Notes under the pieces: model-generated
Databases searched by the model: none
What the model was told of the DNA's origin: nothing
What the model saw: the letters and a program-made list of their open reading frames with translations, nothing else
Source of the DNA: JBBRFH01 sp038224615
Lineage (GTDB): Bacteria; Planctomycetota; Phycisphaerae; Tepidisphaerales; Tepidisphaeraceae
Length of the DNA stretch: 33,764 nt
Direction: 5' to 3'
Assembly: GCA_038224615.1 (NCBI GenBank)
Contig: JBBRFH010000005.1
Location: 1 to 33,764 of the forward strand
Translations under genes and position numbers: made by a program
Shown: in pieces, positions 16,093-22,142 of the stretch
Layout: each line of letters starts with the position of its first letter
Numbering within the stretch: the first letter of the stretch is position 1

Positions 16093-16166
16093 CGTAGGGC
16101 ACGCTATTGCGTACCGGGAACGGCGACGATCGCGGCACCGAGCGGCACGCAATAGCGTGCCCTACG
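16093..16166. repeat. CGTAGGGCACGCTATTGCGT inverted repeat
   Basis: The arms 16093-16112 and 16147-16166 are perfect 20-bp inverted copies around a 34-nt loop. The sequence looks like a dispersed intergenic repeat rather than a site for one regulator. Confidence 0.7.
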
Positions 16167-16267
16167 GCCGACGAGCCGCACGTCCCCTCGCGTTCTGCTT
16201 CGCGTCCTTCGCGCTTTCGCGGTTCACTCGTTCGACCGATGCGGCGCCGACACGAGGAACGCGACGG

Positions 16268-16296
16268 ATGACGCATCGCATCGTCTTGCGTACACT
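16268..16296 (+). promoter_or_regulatory. Candidate yajQ promoter
   Basis: ATGACG (16268-16273), 17 nt, TACACT (16291-16296). The -10 box ends 9 nt before the yajQ ATG, implying a leaderless transcript. No Shine-Dalgarno precedes this ATG. Confidence 0.45.
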
Positions 16297-16305
16297 TCCC
16301 CGACT

Positions 16306-16806
16306 ATGGCCGCCGACCCTTCATTCGACATTGTTTCTGAGATCGACCTGCAGGAGATGGACAACGCCGTCGGGCAGGCGATCAAGGAAGTGATCACGCG
16401 GTACGATTTCAAAGGCACCAGCGCCGGCATCAGCGAGCTGAATCGCAAGGACAAGGAGCTGACGCTGACGGCCGAGAACGAGCCGCAGTTGGAGGCCGTC
16501 AAGCAGGTGCTGATCGCCAAGATGATCAAGCGCAACGTCGACCCCAAGACGCTCGATTACCAGAAGCTCGAGCACGCCACGCACAACACGGTGCGCGTGA
16601 AGGTGAAGCTGAAGGAAGGGATCGACAAGGAGATCAGCAAGGAAATTCAGAAGTCGATCAAGGACCTGAAGCTGAAGGTCAACGCCAGCATCCAAGGCGA
16701 AGCCCTTCGGGTGACGGGTGCCAAGCGCGACGACCTGCAGACGGTGATCGCCCATCTCAAGAAGAGCACGCAGAAGGTGCCGCTGCAGTTTAAGAACTTC
16801 CGGTGA
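16306..16806 (+). CDS. yajQ: YajQ-family cyclic-di-GMP/nucleotide-binding protein
   Basis: A 166-residue cytoplasmic protein of the DUF520/YajQ family. Diagnostic segments are the N-terminal PSFDIVSEIDLQEMDNAVGQA, then TRYDFKGT, ENEPQLEAVKQVL, KRNVDPKTLDY, GIDKEISKEIQKSIKDLKLKV and the C-terminal VTGAKRDDLQTVIAHLK. The length fits the family. In Xanthomonas a member binds cyclic-di-GMP and acts with a transcription factor; other members bind nucleotides or RNA, so the function here is inferred only at family level. A toxin-antitoxin pair and prfB follow on the same strand, each with its own promoter-like sequence. Confidence 0.95.
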   Translation: MAADPSFDIVSEIDLQEMDNAVGQAIKEVITRYDFKGTSAGISELNRKDKELTLTAENEPQLEAVKQVLIAKMIKRNVDPKTLDYQKLEHATHNTVRVKVKLKEGIDKEISKEIQKSIKDLKLKVNASIQGEALRVTGAKRDDLQTVIAHLKKSTQKVPLQFKNFR

Positions 16807-16817
16807 GGTGTTTTCGC

Positions 16818-16847
16818 TTGCTGGGCGATTAAAGCGTCGAGTAAGAT
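16818..16847 (+). promoter_or_regulatory. Candidate promoter of the DUF433/DUF5615 pair
   Basis: TTGCTG (16818-16823), 18 nt, TAAGAT (16842-16847), ending 8 nt before the antitoxin ATG at 16856. The geometry resembles that at the aminopeptidase, yajQ and prfB starts and suggests a leaderless message. Confidence 0.4.
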
Positions 16848-16855
16848 CCGTGCTT

Positions 16856-17077
16856 ATGTCGCCGATCAAAATTGACCCTGAGATCATGCACGGAACGCCG
16901 TGTTTTAAGGGCACGCGGGTGCCCGTCGGTCACCTGTTCGATATTCTCGAGCATGGCGGCACGGTTGGTGAGTTCCTGGAAGGCTTTCCGTCGGTCAGCC
17001 GCGAGATGACGCTCGCGGTACTTGAGCAGGCGAAGACGCAATTGTTTGCTCACTTGGTCCAAATGGATGCCGCATGA
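16856..17077 (+). CDS. DUF433 antitoxin
   Basis: A 73-residue DUF433 protein: PIKIDPEIMHGTPCFKGTRVPV (3-24), then LFDILEHGGTVGEFLEGFPSVSREMTLAVLEQA, a winged-helix-like fold typical of antitoxins paired with DUF5615 PIN-like toxins. Its TGA overlaps the next start codon (ATGA), a classic arrangement for coupled translation of antitoxin then toxin. The frame is open 16 codons upstream, but ATG 16856 gives the standard N-terminus. The partner would neutralise the toxin and may repress the operon. Function is by family and context. Confidence 0.88.
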   Translation: MSPIKIDPEIMHGTPCFKGTRVPVGHLFDILEHGGTVGEFLEGFPSVSREMTLAVLEQAKTQLFAHLVQMDAA

Positions 17078-17400
17078 AGGTATTGCTGGACGAATGTGTC
17101 AACGTTCACCTCCGTGAGCATCTCGTCGAACACGACGTTTACACGGTGACCTTTCTGAAGTGGAACGGAATCAAGAACGGCGCGCTTCTGCAACTCGCCG
17201 CCGATAACGGCTTTGATTGCGTTCTCACGACCGACCGGGCCATACCGGCGCAGCAGAATACCGTGACAATTCCCGTCTCACTGCTGATTGTCCTGTCGAT
17301 CAGCAATCGACTTGAGCATCTCACACCCTCAGTGCCGGCGATTCTCTGGGCACTGTCGAACCTCAGCCCTCGATCGATCGCCGTTGTGCCGCGGCCGTAG
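17074..17400 (+). CDS. DUF5615 PIN-like toxin
   Basis: A 108-residue protein of the DUF5615 (PIN/Mut7-C-like) family. The N-terminal MKVLLDECVNVHLREHL carries the conserved acidic pair Asp6-Glu7, and CVLTTDRAIPAQQN (about 50-63) supplies the second acidic residue as in PIN nucleases. A typical member is a 100-120-residue predicted RNase toxin. It overlaps the DUF433 gene by 4 bp. Codon use has somewhat more A/T third positions than the flanking housekeeping genes, in line with mobility of such modules. Nuclease activity is not proven for the family as a whole. Confidence 0.82.
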   Translation: MKVLLDECVNVHLREHLVEHDVYTVTFLKWNGIKNGALLQLAADNGFDCVLTTDRAIPAQQNTVTIPVSLLIVLSISNRLEHLTPSVPAILWALSNLSPRSIAVVPRP

Positions 17401-17404
17401 CCGA

Positions 17405-17433
17405 ATGACATCCCGCTGCATCCGTGCTACGAT
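17405..17433 (+). promoter_or_regulatory. Candidate prfB promoter
   Basis: ATGACA (17405-17410; 5 of 6 to TTGACA), 17 nt, TACGAT (17428-17433). The -10 box ends 9 nt before the prfB ATG at 17443, so the transcript would be leaderless or nearly so. Confidence 0.55.
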
Positions 17434-17442
17434 CGTCCGCTC

Positions 17443-18559
17443 ATGATTCACGACAACCTTTCAAAAGCTCTCGACGAGCTTGAGGCGCGGATGACAAGCA
17501 TCCGCGACTCTCTTTGACTTGCCGGCAAAACTAGCTCGCAAGAAAGAACTCGAAGACAAGATGGGCTCGCCCGGTTTCTGGGACAACCAGGAGGCGGCCA
17601 AGCCTGTCATTTCCGAACTGAAGCTGATCAAGGCGGCGATCGATCCGATCGAAGCCTTTCTCGCCGATCTCGCGGACGTGCGCGCGCTGCTGGAACTCGG
17701 CACCGAGGCCGCTGACCAGGCGACGCTCGAAGAGGCCGATCAGCAATTGGCCGCGATGGAAAAACGCGGCGACGCCATCGAGCTGCAATCGCTGCTCGAC
17801 GGCCGGGCCGACGGCAACAACTGCTTCGTCACCATCCAGGCCGGCGAAGGCGGCACCGAGGCCCAGGACTGGGCCGAGATGCTGCTGCGCATGTACCTGC
17901 ATTTCTGGGAAAACCGCGGCTGGGATGTCGCCGAAGTCGACCGCCAGTATGGCGAACAGGCCGGCATTAAATCCGCCACCATGCACGTCAAAGGCGAGTA
18001 CGCCTTCGGCTACATGAAAGCCGAGGCCGGCACGCACCGGCTCGTGCGAATCAGCCCCTTCAACAGCCAGGCCAAGCGGATGACCAGCTTCGCCGGGCTG
18101 AGCATTACGCCGGAGTTTCCTGAATCGGATTCGTCGAGCGAAATCCCCGAGACCGATCTGGAAATCATCGCCTTCGTCCGCGCGTCCGGCCCAGGCGGGC
18201 AGAACGTCAACAAGGTCGCGTCGGCGGCCCGCATCACCCACATCCCCACCGGCATCAGCGTCACCTGCTCGGTCGAACGATCGCTGCAGCAGAACAAGCG
18301 GCTGGCGATGAACATCCTCAAAGGCAAGATCGAACTGATCGAGCAAGCCAAGCGCGACGCCGATCTCAAGGAACTCGTCGGCGAAAAAGGTGCCGCGACG
18401 TTCGGTACGCAGATCCGCTCCTACGTCCTCGACGACCGCCGCGTGAAAGACCACCGAACGAACCACGAGACCAGCCAGGTCGAAAAAGTGTTGGACAACG
18501 GCGAACTCGACCCGTTCATCGACGCCGAGCTCAGGCGACGGCGCGCAGCGAGGAAGTGA
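17443..18559 (+). CDS. prfB: Peptide chain release factor 2, expressed by +1 programmed frameshift
   Basis: RF2 recognises UAA and UGA in the ribosomal A site and triggers release of the peptide. Translation starts at ATG 17443 and reads 24 codons to an in-frame TGA at 17515-17517; a +1 shift on CTT (17512-17514) continues at GAC 17516 for 347 more codons, total 371 residues. The slippery CTTTGAC is the classic autoregulatory RF2 site: low RF2 gives slow termination and more shifting. After the shift, the stop-codon-reading SPF motif is at 204-206 and the catalytic GGQ at 251-253, both at the usual RF2 positions. Unusually, no Shine-Dalgarno-like AGGGGG precedes the site; instead an 8-bp hairpin ends 5 nt before CTT. 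The gene ends just before a dispersed repeat. Confidence 0.96.
17486..17518 (+). promoter_or_regulatory. RF2 recoding site with upstream hairpin
   Basis: CTTTGAC occupies 17512-17518. Directly upstream, CGCGGATG (17486-17493) and CATCCGCG (17499-17506) form a perfect 8-bp stem with a 5-nt ACAAG loop. Five bases separate the stem from the slippery CTT. The bases where other bacteria carry an anti-16S stimulator read GCGACTCT and have no purine run. Confidence 0.8.
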
Positions 18560-18567
18560 CAAGTCCC

Positions 18568-18675
18568 ACTGTCATTCTGAGCGCAGCGAAGAATCTACTG
18601 GCAGCGTCAGGGCCCGTTGGTGTACGGATGGGCCTCGCCGTGGCGAGAAGATTCTTCGCTGCGCTCAGAATGACA
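18568..18675. repeat. TGTCATTCTGAGCGCAGCGAAG-type inverted repeat
   Basis: Arms of 27 bp at 18568-18594 and 18649-18675 are perfect inverted copies and begin with TGTCATTCTGAG. The loop is 54 nt. A degraded copy of the same element is at 27728-27833. The element follows the prfB stop codon by 8 bp and its right arm includes the end of the minus-strand ORF at 18665-18949. Confidence 0.85.
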
Positions 18676-18949
18676 GCGTCGTCAATAGCCACGTCAATTC
18701 TGTGAGCCGGATTTCCGCTCCATCGAGTTTTGACGGGATTTCCGGATGCAGGCGGAGGATTTCGCTGACGGCGCGATCGACGCGCGCCGCGACGTTACCG
18801 TCGGCCGGCCGCGTCTGCTTCAGTTTCGCCTCGGGGATAAGGGTGAAGCTGAGGATGTCGACGATCTCGGCGGCGATCGGACGACTCCTCACCCACGCGC
18901 GCATCGTAGCCGGGCTGTCGCTCGCAAGGCGAAGCTTGTCGGACACCAA
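18665..18949 (-). CDS. Small hypothetical protein or gene remnant
   Basis: A 94-codon frame with GC3-rich codons and a plausible soluble, helical composition (RSRPIAAEIVDILSF, RVDRAVSEILRLHPEIP). No family is recognised. Its first codons lie inside the AAATCCGAATGACG repeat and its last ones in the TCATTCTGA repeat, so both ends seem eroded by repeat insertion; the true start may be ATG 18904, giving 79 residues. No ribosome binding site is evident. It may be a truncated remnant. Confidence 0.4.
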   Translation of the reverse strand: MVSDKLRLASDSPATMRAWVRSRPIAAEIVDILSFTLIPEAKLKQTRPADGNVAARVDRAVSEILRLHPEIPSKLDGAEIRLTELTWLLTTLSF

Positions 18950-19073
18950 ATCCGAATGACGAAACCAGAAATCCGAATCAACTCTGAAACCCGAATGACG
19001 AGACCGGCGGTCCCGGTTCGGATTTCCGTCATTCGGATTTGGTTCTGGCTTCTGGTTTCGTCATTCGGATTTG
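18947..19073. repeat. AAATCCGAATGACGAA palindrome
   Basis: The outermost 24 bp (18947-18970 and 19050-19073) are perfect inverted copies starting CAAATCCGAATGACG. Further CCGAATGACGA and TCGTCATTCGG-like copies lie inside, so the 127-bp element can fold in several registers. It fills the gap between the 18665-18949 ORF and the DUF2934 gene. Confidence 0.85.
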
Positions 19074-19080
19074 CGACCGG

Positions 19081-19368
19081 CTACAGCCCGGTTTCGTTCT
19101 TCAATTCCATCTCGGCGCGGAACCAGTTGTCGGCTTCGGAGCCGCCGGTGCCGGAGCGCCAGATGTGATAGGCGCGTTCGGCGATCAAGTCGTAGGTGAT
19201 CGGTGCGGGGGCAGCCTTGCCCGGGGGTGTCGCTTTTTTGGGCACGACAGTCTTGCGCACCGGGGTCGATGCGGCGACCTCGGACGTCACCGGCGCGGCG
19301 GCCGCGGGCGTTTTCAAGACGACAACTGGCGTGGGGGTTGACGAAGAGGAAAAAGAACGCTTTGCCAT
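19081..19368 (-). CDS. DUF2934 domain protein
   Basis: A 95-residue protein. Residues 1-55 are a low-complexity, Ser/Thr/Pro/Ala/Lys-rich region (SSSSTPTPVVVLKTPAAAAP, PKKATPPGKAAPAP). Residues 57-93 match the short DUF2934 helix pair: DLIAERAYHIWRSGTGGSEADNWFRAEMEL. DUF2934 proteins are widespread in soil bacteria and have no known function. The start is well fixed: AAGGAG stands 6 nt before ATG 19368, one of the best ribosome binding sites in the window. It stands alone, with repeats downstream. Confidence 0.85.
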   Translation of the reverse strand: MAKRSFSSSSTPTPVVVLKTPAAAAPVTSEVAASTPVRKTVVPKKATPPGKAAPAPITYDLIAERAYHIWRSGTGGSEADNWFRAEMELKNETGL

Positions 19369-19558
19369 ATCAAACTCCTTATTGGCGGCAGAGGGCACCC
19401 GACGCAAACGTCGCGCCGCTCGATCCGTGCTGAACCCGACATTTCACTTCGATCATGGGCCCGCGCGACGGTCCCTGTCGCGCGATGCGGGGTTTCCTGT
19501 AACACATGGTGCCAAAGCAATCAACAGGAAATCGCGCCCCTGCGGCCGATTGACTCGC

Positions 19559-20038
19559 CTATTTGCTGAGGAATTCGAGCACTTCCTTGTCGTGCCCTTC
19601 GGGTTTGACCTTCTCAAACACGCGCGAAACGCGGCCGTCCGGCGCGATGATGAACGTGTTGCGGGCGGCACCCCAGTACTTCTTGCCGTACATGCTTTTT
19701 TCCTGCCAAACGCCGTACGCCTCGCACACCGCGTGATCGGCGTCGGCGAGCAGCGGGAAGTTGAGATCGAATTTTTCGGCGAACTTCGTCACGTCCTTCA
19801 CCGGGTCCGGGCTGATGCCGAACACGGGAACGCCGAGTTTTTTGTACGAAGCAATCGCATCGCGAAACCCGCAGGCCTCGACCGTGCAGCCGGGCGTGTC
19901 GGCGCGGGGGTAGAAGTAGAGGACGAAGGTCTGGCCTTTGAGGTCGTTGGAATCGACTGTCTTGCCGGTCGAGGCCGGCAAACTGAAGTGCGGTGCAGGT
20001 TGGCCGACGAGGGGATTGGGGGGCGTGGTTTCAGGCAT
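19559..20038 (-). CDS. bcp: Thioredoxin-dependent thiol peroxidase (Bcp/PrxQ)
   Basis: A 159-residue peroxiredoxin that reduces hydrogen peroxide and organic hydroperoxides using thioredoxin. The motif PRADTPGCTVEACGFRD puts the peroxidatic Cys at 51 and a second Cys at 56, the spacing of the atypical two-Cys Bcp/PrxQ group. GISPDPVKDVTKFAEKFDLNFPLLAD and the C-terminal NTFIIAPDGRV are also typical. The frame is open 30 codons upstream; ATG 20038 is preferred because GGAGG stands 10 nt before it and it begins the normal Bcp N-terminus. A 190-bp gap without recognisable features separates it from the DUF2934 gene downstream. Confidence 0.95.
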   Translation of the reverse strand: MPETTPPNPLVGQPAPHFSLPASTGKTVDSNDLKGQTFVLYFYPRADTPGCTVEACGFRDAIASYKKLGVPVFGISPDPVKDVTKFAEKFDLNFPLLADADHAVCEAYGVWQEKSMYGKKYWGAARNTFIIAPDGRVSRVFEKVKPEGHDKEVLEFLSK

Positions 20039-20141
20039 ATTGAATGGTCCTCCCGCCATCCAAGGCGCGGCCAGGCGGCAAGTCAACTTCGACAGCCGCA
20101 GCGATACGTTAGCCCTTAGATCGCGCAAGGGATCTCGGTTT

Positions 20142-20174
20142 CAGGGGTCAGGGGTCAGGGGTCAGGGGTCAGGG
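20142..20174. repeat. CAGGGGT heptamer tandem repeat
   Basis: CAGGGGT is repeated four times without error from 20142 to 20169, followed by CAGGG. It lies about 100 bp upstream of the bcp start codon, between bcp and the nested palindrome. Copy number could vary by slippage. Confidence 0.85.
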
Positions 20175-20180
20175 AATGCA

Positions 20181-20446
20181 ATCCACGAATTGACACGAAT
20201 CTCACGAATTCAGAAGGAGAATTCGCCACCGATGGGGTGAGACGGAGGCCATTGTTGTCTGAGGGGCCGCTCAACGACTCTCTATCAACCACCAAGAACA
20301 CCAAAGACACCAAAAATCTACGGGCCAAGAGGTCGTGCCTGCTGGGTGTCCTTAGTGAACTTGGTGGTTAATCAAAGGTCTCCTGAGCCTTATCTGTGGC
20401 TTTCTGCTTTGAAATCCATTCGTGAGATTCGTGCCGATTCGTGGAT
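20181..20446. repeat. Nested palindrome: CACGAAT outer pair, ACCACCAAG inner pair
   Basis: The outer arms 20181-20209 and 20418-20446 match as inverted copies at 27 of 29 positions (ATCCACGAAT, CACGAATCTCACGAAT). Within the loop, 20287-20311 and 20345-20369 form a second, less perfect pair (AACCACCAAG, GACACC). No coding frame in this 419-bp gap between bcp and the YqeY-like gene is convincing. Confidence 0.85.
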
Positions 20447-20457
20447 CGCTTCGGTTT

Positions 20458-20892
20458 TCACTTGCCGGCGAGCTTGGCGCGGAGTTGGGCGCTGGCGATG
20501 CCGGCGTCGACAGTGCTGCCGTGCTGCTTCATGAACACGCCCGTGGCCCGGCCGGCGTCCTTTTCGGTGAACGGGTTGGCGGCCAGGAAGGCGTCGACCA
20601 GCTTTTCGGTTTCGTCGGCGGGCAGCTTTTTGGGCAGGTAGCTTTCGACGATCGCGATCTCCTCCTTCAGCTTGCCCACTTCCTCCGGCCGGCTGAGCTT
20701 TTCCCACTCTTCCAGGCTCTTCTTCAGCTTCTTGTTGTACGCCTCGACCGCCTGCTGCGGAGTGGGTTTGCTGGGCTGCAGGTCAATGTTCTTGACCTCG
20801 CTGATGAGCATGCGAATCACCAGCAGCCGGTCCTTCTGGCCGGCCTTCATCGCGAGTTTCATGTCTTCCTGAAGCTTGGCAAGCAGTTCCAT
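20458..20892 (-). CDS. GatB/YqeY-domain protein
   Basis: A 144-residue stand-alone YqeY protein, related to the C-terminal tail domain of the aspartyl/glutamyl-tRNA amidotransferase B subunit. Typical features are the N-terminal helix LQEDMKLAMKAGQKDRLLVIRMLISEVKN, the Lys/Glu-rich segment YNKKLKKSLEEWEKL, then IVESYLPKKLPADE and the C-terminal GRATGVFMKQHG...ASAQLRAKLAG. YqeY proteins are thought to contact tRNA, but their role is unsettled. AAGGA stands 8 nt before ATG 20892. It is divergent from rho, 86 bp away. Confidence 0.93.
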   Translation of the reverse strand: MELLAKLQEDMKLAMKAGQKDRLLVIRMLISEVKNIDLQPSKPTPQQAVEAYNKKLKKSLEEWEKLSRPEEVGKLKEEIAIVESYLPKKLPADETEKLVDAFLAANPFTEKDAGRATGVFMKQHGSTVDAGIASAQLRAKLAGK

Positions 20893-20978
20893 TCGGTTTG
20901 TCCTTAGTTCGGGTTTCGTGTACGCTCGACTCTACATTGGAAGGCGCGGCAATGTAACTGACGCGCAACCCCAGCAAC

Positions 20979-22073
20979 ATGCCCGAACAATTAGTCGAAG
21001 GTCTCGTTCACATCGCCGATGAACGCAAGGATGCGTCGTTACGCGATCCTGCGCACCCGCTGCGGCCCTCGCGGCCGGGCGGTATCTACATACCGCGCCG
21101 AACCTGGGTGGAGTTGCAGCTTCGCCCGGGCATGCTGATCGAAGCGGAAGTGCGCGGCAAGCAGACCGGCAAGATCACGCGAATCGAAGGCACCCCCCTG
21201 CCCGAGTGGCAGCCGCGGCACGCGATCTACGACGCCACCGCGCTTGATCCGGCACCGCAGATCAAGCTGGAGCACAATCCGCAGGAGTTCACGACCCGGA
21301 TCATGGACCTGCTGACGCCGATCGGCTTCGGCCAGCGCGGGCTCATCGTCGCCCCGCCCCGCACCGGCAAGACCATCCTGCTGCAAAATCTGGCCCGCGG
21401 CATCCATCTGAATCATCCGAACGCCGAGCTGGTCCTGCTGCTGGTCGACGAACGTCCCGAGGAAGTCACCGACATGAAGCGAAACGTGCCCGGCACGCTC
21501 TTCGCTTCCAGCAATGACAACACGATCGAAAAGCATCTCGACCTGTCGCAACTGGTCATCGAGCGGTGCAAGCGCCGGGCCGAGATGGGCAAGGACGTAA
21601 TCGTGCTGCTCGACTCGCTGACGCGCCTCGGCCGGGCGTTTAACAGCGACTCGCGCTCCGGCAAGACGCTTTCCGGCGGCGTCGATTCGCGGGCGCTGGA
21701 GGTGCCTAAGCGGCTCTTCGGCGCTGCCCGCAAGATCGAAGAAGGCGGCAGCCTGACGATCCTCGCGACCTGCCTGATCGACACCGGCAGCCAGATGGAC
21801 AAGGTGATCTTTGAAGAGTTCAAGGGCACCGGCAACATGGAGTTGACGCTCGACCGCCAGCTCGCCAACCTGCGCTGCTTCCCCGCCATCAACATTCCGC
21901 AGAGCGGCACGCGTAAGGAAGAGCTTTTGCTCGATCCGCAAACCCTCGCCGCCGCCCGCAACATCCGCCGACATTTGATGACCATGCAGCCGCAAGCGGC
22001 GCTGAAGTCGCTCATCGACGCGATGACCAAGATGAAGACGAACAAAGAACTCGTCGGCGCGATCAAGGGGTGA
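20979..22073 (+). CDS. rho: Transcription termination factor Rho, short form with altered RNA-binding site
   Basis: A 364-residue Rho, a hexameric RNA-dependent ATPase that stops transcription. Intact motor motifs: Walker A PPRTGKT (126-132), LLLVDERPEEVTDM, Walker B DVIVLLDSLTRLGRAFN (206-222), Q-loop LSGGVD (231-236) and R-loop TGSQMDKVIFEEFKGTGNMEL (269-289). It lacks the N-terminal helical domain of the 419-residue E. coli protein and begins directly at the cold-shock-like domain. There the aromatic GFGFLR of E. coli is replaced by KDASLR (17-22), so the primary RNA-binding aromatics are missing, and the R-loop has Gln272 where E. coli has Lys326. The start context has no Shine-Dalgarno. 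An upstream in-frame start is unlikely given the short gap to the divergent neighbour. Convergent with the epimerase gene. Confidence 0.95.
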   Translation: MPEQLVEGLVHIADERKDASLRDPAHPLRPSRPGGIYIPRRTWVELQLRPGMLIEAEVRGKQTGKITRIEGTPLPEWQPRHAIYDATALDPAPQIKLEHNPQEFTTRIMDLLTPIGFGQRGLIVAPPRTGKTILLQNLARGIHLNHPNAELVLLLVDERPEEVTDMKRNVPGTLFASSNDNTIEKHLDLSQLVIERCKRRAEMGKDVIVLLDSLTRLGRAFNSDSRSGKTLSGGVDSRALEVPKRLFGAARKIEEGGSLTILATCLIDTGSQMDKVIFEEFKGTGNMELTLDRQLANLRCFPAINIPQSGTRKEELLLDPQTLAAARNIRRHLMTMQPQAALKSLIDAMTKMKTNKELVGAIKG

Positions 22074-22080
22074 ATTCGTA

Positions 22081-22138
22081 CTGTAGGCTTCCAGCCTACA
22101 GCGGGATTCAAAAGCCCCTGTGGGCAGGATGCCCACAG
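22081..22138. terminator. Two 9-bp-stem, 3-nt-loop hairpins between rho and the epimerase gene
   Basis: CTGTAGGCT-TCC-AGCCTACAG (22081-22101) and CTGTGGGCA-GGA-TGCCCACAG (22118-22138) are perfect palindromes with the same size and the same TCC/GGA loop in opposite orientation. They occupy the 69-bp gap between converging genes, so they may act as bidirectional stops; neither has a T-run. The second is an extended copy of the 13795-13853 palindromes. Confidence 0.65.
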
Positions 22139-22142
22139 TACG

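Larger units (their letters stand above)
15604..16267. other. Gene-free region with multiple palindromes
   Basis: No coding frame here has convincing protein-like composition. Recognised structures are a direct repeat of GTGATACATT (15626-15635 and 15636-15645), a palindrome centred on GTGATGCATCAC (15716-15742), a perfect 12-bp inverted repeat (15804-15833) with a third copy of its half-site at 15892-15902 next to a T-run, and a 20-bp inverted repeat (16093-16166). The rest shows nothing clear. A small RNA in this stretch cannot be excluded. Confidence 0.5.

Noticed and set aside
15845..16393. 182-codon plus-strand frame over the gene-free stretch
   Set aside because: Arg/Ala/Ser-rich composition, runs through a palindromic repeat and into yajQ in another frame; no family features.
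17515..17517. TGA in prfB read as a disabling mutation or pseudogene
   Set aside because: The stop lies exactly in the conserved CTTTGAC recoding context, and the downstream frame encodes a complete RF2.
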